From Micropterix aruncella (Eukaryota; Arthropoda; Insecta; Lepidoptera; Micropterigidae): 64,000 nucleotides of DNA. Made by a program: the position numbers and the translations under genes. Below are positions 54,879-63,306 of the stretch, one piece after another. Position 1 is the first letter of the stretch; each line of letters begins with the position of its first letter. Where the stretch lies: positions 61,200,965 through 61,264,964 of the forward strand of contig OX155980.1 of assembly GCA_944548615.1 (NCBI GenBank), written 5' to 3'. The notes under the pieces were generated by a model. That model was not told where the DNA came from. It made no database searches and saw only the letters and a list, made by a program, of their open reading frames with translations.

Positions 54879-55719
54879 TGACAATATAACCACTATGGTC
54901 CTGTATGTTTTAAATTTTATTTTTTCCATTTTTTTCTGATAAAAAACATAACGAAAATATTATTGTCTCGTTTTATCTTACCAGAGCGCAAGGTACCTGT
55001 TTCCAAACAGTCTGATAATATTGCCCATTCCAATAGTTTACTGCACCGTGCTATACAAGAATAATCATCAAGGTTATAAATAGGATAAAACGAATAAATT
55101 AGCTTTATCTTAATTATAATATCAAACAACTGCGATAGTCTTCGATTTCTTTATAAATTGTCAAGGTTTTTGATACCTACTACACTGGCGCCGCGCAACA
55201 CAGTGCGGTGAATAGTGGGGGTCATTATTGTCGAGTGGGAATACGACGCGGGTCACGTGACTCCATCGTGCTGTTTCTGATGTTAGGGCCACACTAACGG
55301 GAAATGCCGTTAATAAGCTTGGGAAACATTAAAAAAAAGTTAATTTTTACCCTTCAAAATTATAGATGTCATTACTATAATAACACTAGTTTTTATTTCA
55401 CTTCGATACTATGCGTATTTACAAAGTTATAAGACTTATAAGTTTACTTAAAAACTGCATCTCGGCTCGCATCTGTGAAGTTCGCTGGCGGTATGTTATA
55501 ACGACATCGAGACGTCATCGGACATGTTAAGGATGATTCATGCTACACCGGGCCGGGGCCGGGCCGGGCCCCGGCCGGGACACGGTCAGATATCTATAGT
55601 ATACTTTTGTATGAAGCAATTCATGCTTGACCGTGCTCCGGCCGTGACCGGTCGTGCCACGTCCGGAGCACGGCGTCGAAATGGAGGTGGATATTGTTTT
55701 CCCGGCTCCGGTCTGCTAA

Positions 55720-56013
55720 TCGTTCAATGGGAGAGATATGCTTCAGAAATCTTGAATTTTGTTTGGTTAAATCACGTTTTATTTTTCCAAGAAATATGCT
55801 AAAGCATTCTTTAGACATCCTAAAATAACCGTAAAATTTGCTCTCATCATCTATTAATTCCTTTTAGAGCGTGGCGAATTCTCCCTCCGATTGTCGTTTT
55901 CTCCAGGCTGGATGTACACTCCATCTTCTTTTATTAGATTCAGTTCGTGTTTCCAATACTTCGTCTTCAAAGGCAATCGCAATAGCTGCCAACTCAAGTT
56001 GTGAAAATTGCAT
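55720..56013 (-). pseudogene. PIF-Harbinger transposase N-terminal part
   Basis: From the ATG at 56013 the minus-strand frame reads MQFSQLELAAIAIAFEDEVL, then RRWSVHPAWRKRQSEGEFAT, then after one in-frame TAA KELIDDESKFYGYFRMSKEC and HISPIERLADR. These are the family landmarks rRrfWVHp.l..R...GEf.tLf.EL..dd.kFf.YFRMs...F..LL..i and I.p.eRLavtLR. The TAA falls where the family has Phe in TLFKEL. After about residue 100 the sequence passes abruptly into the GC-rich terminal region, so the catalytic DDE domain (about 200 further residues) is deleted. Non-functional; probably mobilised in trans when it was active. Confidence 0.85.
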
Positions 56014-56091
56014 TAATAACACACTTATCAATCAAGCGAAAATAGAAATTAAAAAATATTATTATCGCCAAAATAGATGGACGCAACACTA

Positions 56092-56205
56092 GTTAGATAA
56101 GTTCGCCATTTGTGCATAAATTGTCTTTTTTATAAAACCAGCGTAATATTCATTAAGTTATGTTTTTATAGCACAATAAAGTTATTCTATTCTATTCTAT
56201 TCTAC
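56092..56205 (+). mobile_element. LINE 3' tail nested in the Harbinger element
   Basis: agataagttcgccatttgtg, cataaattgtcttttttata, gcacaataaagttattctat with an (attct)n tail at 56187-56205. It matches 35840-35940 closely and belongs to the CR1/Jockey-like LINE family. Confidence 0.75.
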
Positions 56206-57029
56206 TAGTTATCGCGGACACGGCCGTGGGATAAATAAACTCGGAAACGGCCCGGTCACGCCCGGTGTAGCATGAATGACTGGCCCGGCCGGAGCACGTT
56301 GGAAACGACTCGGCCGGGGCCCGGCCCGGCCCCGGCCCGGTGTAGCATGAATCATCCTTTAGCGCTTCGCTCGGCTACTTCTATTTATTGTCGCCACTTT
56401 GGTTCAGAGCGGGCTTACGTTCGATTTGTGTTTCTATTGTTTCCGAGTGCTTTGATTAATTATTAATTGTTTGTTTATTATTAATACTACACAAGTACCG
56501 ACTTAAAATTATTATAGACAAGGATTTAAGCGATGTCAATCCGATTACTTGCCTCAAATAGACTCAATCATAATAGCGGATTACTTTGCTTCAAAAAATA
56601 GTTTTATAAGCGCAGAAATTCGCGGTGCAAAGGCTGCAAGGTAAGTAATGTTCAGTTAATTTAGCTACGAGAACTATACATGAGTGAACCCTTAGACTGT
56701 GGTTGCTATGAGTTGCGCAATAAATATTTAACATTTTAAATATTAAAGTAATAGAGCTTTTTAATTACGTTTAATATGACACACGTAATAATTTGACGAC
56801 GTGTTCGCGCCAACTCCGATACATTTTAATACTTCTTAGTGTCACACATTAAGTCACACATGGAAGAAATGTCGTATATTTAGGATGAGCGCAAAATATT
56901 GAATCCCGAGCATAACGAAGGATTCTTGAGTGTAGCGAGTGATTCAAGCTGTAAAGCCCGAGACTTATATTTTTGCTCCCAAGTGAACCTCTGCTTTTCA
57001 CTCCGACTATGAGATAAAACTAAAATGAG

Positions 57030-57160
57030 CTTTAAAAAATCATCATCATCATATCATAATCATTATTATACCATCATATTATCGTCATCATCATAATCAT
57101 GATCATCATCATCATACAGCCATCATATCATCACCTTGTACCATAATAATATTATCACCA
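57030..57160. repeat. (atc)n-type low-complexity tract in the intron
   Basis: Interrupted catcatcat and cataatcat words across about 130 bp within the intron between exons 1 and 2 of the SWIM/YqaJ relic. Confidence 0.8.
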
Positions 57161-57539
57161 TAACTATGAATAATACAGTAGGGAGCAAAATGCAACTTGG
57201 ACTCCGCCAGGCAGGGTAAAAATGACATCTTTTCTAATAGGAGGTGTGAAAATGTGTTTTTATGTTTACTTTTTTATGGTTTAATATTTCACATCAATAT
57301 CATATTAATTTCATTTACAGAGCTGCCCGAGAGTCGTATGGAGACAATGCTAAAGGATACGTTCAATTAAAACGGGAAGATTATTTATTATATTATCTTT
57401 TAATATTTTTTTTATTATTATTATTTTTTTATTTAATTCTGAAGACCACATTTTAGGGCAATTTAGTGTCATTAGCTTTTTACTAAAACTTGTATATTTG
57501 TAAGCAACCAAGCAATCAAACAAACTTGATTGTAATATT

Positions 57540-57695
57540 GGAGTCCTGTCCACCCTAGAACGGGCTAGTCCCAGTTGGGTGACAGAAACAAATAAGCAAA
57601 AGGTTAAGGTTTTGCCATTCGGTTCCTGTTATTTTTATAAGCTAATCAATGTTTCATAGTAATTAATTCTTAAATAAATAAATAAATAAATAAAT
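57540..57695 (+). repeat. Possible SINE or LINE tail ending in (aaat)n
   Basis: ggagtcctgtccaccctaga and acgggctagtcccagttggg lead to aacaaataagcaaaaggtta and an (aaat)n tract at 57672-57695. It lies in the second intron of the SWIM/YqaJ relic. The tandem tail suggests retroposition; no second copy was found. Confidence 0.35.
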
Positions 57696-58975
57696 ATATG
57701 CATACCTAAGGCCAGTATTACTCCTGAACACAAGGTTCGAAAGACTCCGTACCATGTGACGCTAATATATGATGAAAAGGATTCCACCATTAAAAATGTT
57801 CAGTGTCACGATTGCGCCGCGACTGCTGAGGGTTGCAAATATGCTATAGCGTTTTTGTCATGGGTGTATCGTATGAGTGAAGACCCAGCCCCTACGTCAG
57901 TAAAGAGCTTTTGGTCTAAGGCTAAATTATCATCCGTGGGCTCAACTGTAAAGTTTATAATGATAAAAGAAATAGGAGAAACATCAACAGCTGCAAATCA
58001 TGCCAATACAGATGGCAGTTTCATGAAGTCTGTAATGGAAGAATACAGAAAAAGATCTATAGAAACACAGTTAGGTAAATATTACACGGACCCTCCCATT
58101 TCCGCTAAACTTTCGATCCACTTATTGTATCTTAGCTTTTAAACTGCAACAAATAATTTAGATGACTAAGTAGCTTTTCTTAGAATACTGCTCAGAAAAT
58201 ATGGATAGTAGTGCTTGCAGCGTTATCTCCAAACAAACAATAGAACAAGCCGATAGTCCATTATGGCATGAAATACGTTAGTCGAATCATCGCCTCGAAG
58301 GTCTAGGAAGTGGCCCACTGTAAAACTTTAAATGGATCGATGGTGGAATCTGTATTTGGAGCAAATAGTATCAAAGACACTCCAGCCTGATAAGGGAATG
58401 AGTTTTGGAATCGCATGTTTTGGTTTTTATTTGGTGTACTGATCGATGTATGCGTACACCGAGGAACAATACAGTATTTATAATGCGTACTTCGTAATGA
58501 CATTTTGATAATATTTCCAAACGAAATGATTTTACGCGCGCGATGCGTCCTTCGCCAGCGAGGCGGGCGAGAGAATGGTGTGAGATGACGTCACCCCGCG
58601 CGCAAACGACTTTCAATGAAAAAATAGCGAGGGTCATTTTTACGAATCTTTAAAAAATAATTTTGAATTCATTTGAGGTGCTAGAGAAAAAATAAAAATA
58701 CAGTATTTTTAAGTTGAAACAAGCACTTTTAGGAAAAAATTTAAAAAAAAACTGTTCCCAAGCTCATTATCGCGACAATTTAGGTGTTGCCGCAGCAAAA
58801 ACGCGTATCATCGCCGTTATTACCTGCATTTCCCGTGTGTACACTAACGGGAAATTCCGTTAGGTAATTATCGCGATAACTTAGGTGTGGCCGCAGCAAA
58901 AACGTCCATCATTGCGATAATTAACGGCATTTCCCGTTAGTGTGGCTCAGGCGTTAGTGTGGCCCGGGCGTTAAT

Positions 58976-59329
58976 ATTTCAAGGATGACGTCATGCCGGT
59001 TCGCGTTATCAGGTTGTAATATCACGAACCAAAAATAGTGGGGACGCGATAACTCGTAATCTAATCACAAATGTAACAACTTCCAAAACTAAGCTGGATT
59101 TCTAGATTTTGATGGAACCATCGCTGAAAACTAAAATTTTACAGAACCAGAATTAAATTACAGTAGGTTTTGTGCAATCTATCTGGGATTTTATCCTTAT
59201 TATCGATTTTAAAACTGGCTCTAAAATATTGCCTGCAGGCAATAAGCTCGCCTTTTCTTAAGAATAAAGAGTTTTTATTATTATTAGTGTCTATGAGAAG
59301 GTTTTCCAGCTAATTTTATAGTCTTATGT
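58976..59329. other. Right flank of the transposon with a CRE and a LINE end
   Basis: TGACGTCA at 58985-58992. A LINE 3' end, gcctgcaggcaataagctcg to aagaataaagagtttttatt, lies at 59230-59290 and matches the inverted copy at 38615-38700. Confidence 0.5.
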
Positions 59330-61600
59330 TTTTCTGTAGCAGATCATATTTGGACACAGTTACTTGTAGTATAATTATTGAATGAAAACCCTGTGGCGTC
59401 CATGCTCAAATGCGCCTCGACAATCAATGATCTAAATAATGTGTCGTAGAAGATTTGTTACATAATTTCATGCTTTTAATTTCTGTCGTAGATTATTTTA
59501 TGTAGCAACTTTAGTTTATGGCTTAATCATAGTTACCTGAATTAGGGCGCTGTCGCATTTATGTTCGATTGTGTCTTTATTATTGATTTTCTGGTTATAG
59601 TAAGTACCTAATATGATTTTGTAAATAATGTATGCTCTTTATTTATATAGCAGATGCTTTTTATGTAGCATAGATAGATTTTGTTTAAATCATGGTTAAA
59701 TGAATATGGGCGCTTTGGTATTTATCTTCGATTGGGTATTTATTATTGATTTTCCAATCATAGTACCTGAGATGATTTTGTAGATAATTTATGCTATTTA
59801 TTACAATAGCAGATGATTTTTATGTAGCAAACATATATTTTGTTTAAATCATGGTTAATTGACTTTTGGTATTGTGGTATTTATGCTCGATTGTGTCTTT
59901 GTTATTGTTTTTCCAATTATATTACCTAAGATGAATTTGTAGATAATTTATGCTCTTCATTTATATAGCAGATGCTTCTCGTGTAGCACAGATATAGAAT
60001 TTGGGTGCTGTTGTTCGAATGTTCGATTGTGTCTTTAGGGTAAAAGTGGGATAGTTGCCCCAGGAGCCGTCGTCGAACTTTATTTTTACACAGGCGACAC
60101 AGTATTATAAAACGTACCTACAGGCGACAAGTGCAATCTTTGCGGTTGCCACTCAAATACTAGAGGGGGAGGGTTTGTATTTTGCTTATAATTAGCTGCG
60201 ACCTTATCATGTTTTCAAGTCTTAATTTTGAAGTATGGAGCGTCTCTCCTCCTGGGGCAACTATCCCACTTTTACTCTATTACTTATTGATTGTCTAATT
60301 ATATTACCTAAGATCATTTTGTAGATAATTAATGCTCTTTATTTATATAGCAGATGCTTTATATGTAGCACTGTTAGATATTGTTTAAATCATGAATAAA
60401 TAAATATGGGTTCTGTGGTATTTATGTTCGATTATGTCTTTATTATTGATTTTCCAATTAAAGCACCTAAGATGATTTTGTAGATAATGGATGCTTTTTA
60501 TTTATGTAGCAGATGGTTTTTGTGTAGCACAGATATATGTTGTTTAAATCATGTTTAAATGAATTTGGGTGCTGTGGTATTTATGTTCGATTGTGTCTCA
60601 ATTATTGATTTTCCAATTAAAGTACCTAAGATGATTTTGTAGATAACGTATGCTCTTTATTTATGTAGCGGATGATTTTTGTGTAGCACAGATATATTTT
60701 GTTTAAATCATGTTTAAATGAATTTGGGTGCTGTGGTATTTATGTTCGATTGTGTCTCAATTATTGATTTTCCAATTAAAGTACCTAAGATGATTTTGTA
60801 GATAACGTATGCTCTTTATTTATGTAGCGGATGATTTTTGTGTAGCACAGATATATTTTGTTTAAATCATGTTTAAATGAATTTGGGTGTTGTGGTATTT
60901 ATGTTCGATTGTGTCTCAATTATTGATTTTCATATTAAAGTACCTAAGATGATTTTGTAGATAACGTATGCTCTTTATTTATGTAGCGGATGATTTTTGT
61001 GTAGCACAGATATATTTTGTTTAAATCTTGTTTAAATGAATTTGGGTGCTGTGGTATTTGTTCGATTGTGTCTTTATTTGATTTTGAAATTTTAGTAACT
61101 AAGATGATTTTGTAGATAACTTATGGTCTTTATTTCTTTGGCAGATGCTTATTATGTAGCAGATAGATTTTGTTTAAATCATGGTTAAATGAATTTGGGG
61201 GCGGTCGTATTTATGTTCGATTGTATCTTTATTGTTTTTTTTTTATATATGGTGTCTGAGATGATTTTGTAGATAATTTTATGTTTTTTTATTTCTGTAG
61301 TAGGTCGTTTTTATGCAGCCCCGTTAGTTTTGGTTTAAATCATAGTTAACTGAATCAGGACCCTGCGGCATCCATTCTCGATTGCGTCTTTACTTATCAT
61401 TTTTTGAAGAATGATATATTAGAAGTTTTCTATATCACTTCATGCTTTTATTTCTGTAGTACCTACCTAAATAATTATATAATGTACACCGATAGATTTT
61501 GTTTAATTACAGATAGCTGTATAGGGCGCTGCGGTATTTATGCTTGATTGTGTCGTAATTGTAAAACTTTCGACTATGGTGTATTAGATGATTTTGTAGG
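59330..61600. repeat. 159-bp tandem array, about 13 monomers
   Basis: The landmark gattttgtagataa recurs near 59614, 59773, 59932, 60313, 60473, 60632, 60791, 60950, 61105 and 61262, with spacings of 155-160 except where an element is inserted. Other monomer landmarks are tgctctttatttatatagca, gatgctttttatgtagcac, gattttgtttaaatcatg, ggtgctgtggtatttatgtt, cgattgtgtctttattattg. The four monomers at 60473-61000 are almost identical, showing recent homogenisation; those at both edges are diverged. The array lies just inside the intron that would begin at 61647 on the minus strand. Confidence 0.9.
60038..60281. mobile_element. 244-bp MITE inserted in a satellite monomer
   Basis: gggtaaaagtgggatagttg and ccccaggag on the left pair with ctcctggggcaactatccca and cttttactc on the right, bordered by TA on both sides (ttta / tatta). 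This suggests a Tc1/mariner-type TA target. It interrupts the monomer after cgattgtgtcttta, and the array resumes with ttattgattg. Confidence 0.85.
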
Positions 61601-61647
61601 TAATTTAATTATTTTTAATGTGGTGTTATTAGTTTAGGGTTACTTAC

Positions 61648-61776
61648 GTTTGATCTGGAGTTGCTGGCCGATGTGACAGTGGGGAATTCGGTGCTGTCGG
61701 ATTCTTGTGAAATCTGGCTATCATCGCTCGAGAAGTCCGAGTGATTGGAGAGAGTGTCGTTCATTTCTAGCTTCAT
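61648..61776 (-). CDS. Candidate first coding exon of an unidentified minus-strand gene
   Basis: The ATG at 61776-61774 has the context CAAACATG, an excellent insect start context. An in-frame TGA lies upstream at 61869-61867, with no intervening ATG. The 43 codons read MKLEMNDTLSNHSDFSSDDS, then a Ser/Gln/Glu-rich stretch and TEFPTVTSASNSRSN. They end in phase 0 at 61648 against GTAAGTAACC, a strong splice donor. The peptide is acidic and Ser-rich, as in many disordered N-termini of nuclear or signalling proteins; the protein itself is not recognised. A second in-frame ATG (residue 5) could also be used. The next exons would lie below 61642, beyond the 159-bp array. They were not found before 40.9 kb, so the gene would have a very long first intron. 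Confidence 0.6.
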
Positions 61777-62235
61777 GTTTGCAACTGATTTGTTCACCAC
61801 AGAATAACAAAAACAAAATCGACGAAACGCGCGCGACGAAACAAAACAAACCGACGGAGAGAGCGGTCACCGGTGACTCATTCAGTCAGCAGCGAGGAGA
61901 CTCGAAAATGCAGGGGTAGCCCTGCGGCGGCCGACTGCGGAAGGTCGCAAGTGCCAGTCGCGCGCGCGATGCACCGCCAAGTGAACATGCCCCCTGTGCT
62001 CGACGGCCCGAAAGCGCACAATCGCGCGCTGAGATCACGTCGTATTTTTAGACGGGTGACATACAGAAGGCGTACTGACTACGCACGGCGACGCTCCGCC
62101 GCCGATCGGCGGACCGTTCGAAAGCGCGGTGACGTCATCGGAATTCCTCGTCTTCGCCTTGGAGTGCCGTTGAAACTAGCAACGCCATCTAGCGGCGGCG
62201 GACGCATCAAATATAAAAGGCGCGAACATATAAAT
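61777..62235 (-). promoter_or_regulatory. GC-rich 5' UTR and promoter island with CRE, and a plus-strand TATA motif
   Basis: CpG-rich DNA (gcgcgcgacgaaac, ctgcggcggccgactgcgg, cgacgctccgccgccgatcg) over about 400 bp upstream of the candidate start. TGACGTCA (CREB/ATF site) at 62130-62137. On the opposite strand aatataaaaggcgcg at 62208-62222 is a good TATA box pointing away, so the island could be bidirectional. The plus-strand frame across it is a composition artefact. Confidence 0.45.
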
Positions 62236-62879
62236 CTAAAGAATGTATTTATTTATTTATTTATTACATCCTGGTAGAGAGTTAACAGTGTGATCGTACA
62301 GATATAACTTGTAACTATTTATATGAGCAATAGGAAATGAACAAAACACATTCGATCATTCTAGACGAATTCCTAACTAGACCGAACTGCCTCTATCTGG
62401 GCATACGAAATATACTGTTGTTTTTTGAGTAGTACTGACGTTATTTGACTAATAGACTACTTTCAATACTAACACTTTGATAATAGCATAAAATGGTACA
62501 CATATTAATCTAAATATACATGATAAAGGGTTAGTTACATACACATATACACATTCAAACATACATACATAAATATATGCATATACACATATACCCATAC
62601 ACCTACATACACACATATTTTAAATTATTGTATGAAGAATAATGAAAAGACACAATCAAGTCGCTCAGCCCATGTCCATGAGCCGGTGATATGATTTGGG
62701 AATAAAGTAATATGAATCTTCCACCACTCGGACTATTAGATAGTAAAATTTCCTGGAACCTAAGCATTAAAATGTGTGTACAGTCTGGCTTGTGTGTTGT
62801 CTACACTGGTTGTAAGTATTCTATAATAATGTCAGACATAAGGAAAAGTTTTTAGGAAATAGGTAATGAAGAGTGTAAA
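62236..62879. other. AT-rich flank with (ttta)n and CA/TA-rich tract
   Basis: (ttta)n at 62248-62265 and a cacatacata-rich low-complexity tract at 62520-62625. No gene. Confidence 0.5.
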
Positions 62880-62964
62880 TTTAATTTAGGGATCTTGCCT
62901 CGCCAGTGTAAGATCCTACAGTGTGTAACCTAACCACTATGTCACCAGGTTAGCCTGGCTAAAC
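62880..62964 (-). repeat. tRNA-derived SINE-like head, A box only
   Basis: Minus-strand ctggtgacatagtggttagg and ttacacactgtaggatctta resemble the SINE head at 54793-54878 (tggtggcatagtggttaggt, gatcttaca). The B box is not recognisable. Confidence 0.45.
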
Positions 62965-63306
62965 ATTAAAGTGCGTAATTATTACGTATTGAAACCTGGG
63001 TACCAGATTTAAATTTGTCATTTTTATGTAACTAATGTTAAAATTATAAGACCCATGACTTAAAAAGGCATATGTTATTATATTATTTTTTCATACATGA
63101 CTTATAGGCGTGTTTGAGCGCCACCTACAGTGCGCCGCCATACTGTTATACCTACCACGAAATCACCGTATTGAACATAATAATAGAAGATTAACCATTT
63201 TTGGGACTATGAGCGCCATCTACACGTTGCGTTTCATAGTAAAATTCTGGTTGCCAAATCGTAGTATGAGGTTGAGCAATCCAAAACTCTATATGGCATA
63301 ACCATG
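62965..63306 (-). mobile_element. MITE-1 copy G, one half
   Basis: Has the gtgcgtaattattacgtatt middle block, aggcgtgtttgagcgccacc, ttgggactatgagcgccatc, cacgttgcgtttcatagtaa, ccaaatcgtagtatgaggtt and the terminal gagcaatccaaaactctata. The other half is missing. Confidence 0.8.

Larger units (their letters stand above)
55530..56358 (-). mobile_element. PIF-Harbinger transposon, internally deleted, TTA target duplication
   Basis: Terminal inverted repeats of about 48 bp: aggatgattcatgctacacc followed by gggccggggccgggccgggc on the left, and the exact counterpart ending ggtgtagcatgaatcatcct on the right. They are bordered by TTA at 55527-55529 and 56359-56361, the 3-bp target preference of PIF-Harbinger. 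A sub-terminal copy of ggtgtagcatgaatg lies at 56260-56275. The termini are almost pure G and C. Contains the N-terminal part of a Harbinger transposase on the minus strand and a nested LINE tail. Confidence 0.85.
56517..58430 (+). pseudogene. SWIM zinc-finger / YqaJ-nuclease protein gene, spliced, degenerate
   Basis: Exon 1 (56517-56640) gives DKDLSDVN and, after a frameshift, DYLPQIDSIIIADYFASKNS and FISAEIRGAKAAR, ending at GTAAGTAATG. The next exon starts after tttacag at 57322 and continues in phase: AARESYGDNAKGYVQLKRE. A third exon from about 57712 reads ITPEHKVRKTPYHVTLIYDE, then the SWIM finger VQCHDCAATAEGCKYAIAFL, then SEDPAPTSVKSFWSKAKLSS, to a stop at 58142. In the finger the CxH histidine is Tyr, so a zinc ligand is lost. 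Frameshifted pieces follow: ISKQTIEQADSPLWHEIR, then RIIASKV and EVAHCKTLNGSMVESVFGAN, the start of the YqaJ exonuclease fold (..W...R.grITAS......). The family (several hundred residues, SWIM plus YqaJ) is common in insects. This copy is broken by at least four lesions and is cut off near 58430. Confidence 0.8.
55285..58975 (+). mobile_element. ISL2EU-like DNA transposon carrying a SWIM/YqaJ gene (composite)
   Basis: The left end GGGCCACACTAACGGGAAAT (55287) with gccgttaataagcttgggaa pairs with the right end. The right end contains the reverse complement (attaacggcatttcccgtta, gtgtggct at 58919-58946, then a second gtgtggccc at 58958-58966) and gctcattatcgcgac / tgttcccaagctcatt at 58752-58780. 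The right end is expanded by two copies of a gccgcagcaaaaacg unit. Between the ends lies the spliced SWIM/YqaJ gene relic (56517-58430). ISL2EU transposons are known to carry a YqaJ-nuclease second gene beside the transposase, which is the basis for the name. No transposase gene survives, and the target duplication could not be fixed. A Harbinger element (55530-56358) sits inside the left part. Confidence 0.6.

Noticed and set aside
61873..62277. 134-codon Arg-rich plus-strand frame
   Set aside because: Lies across the CpG-rich promoter opposite the candidate exon; its Arg richness follows from cg-rich composition.
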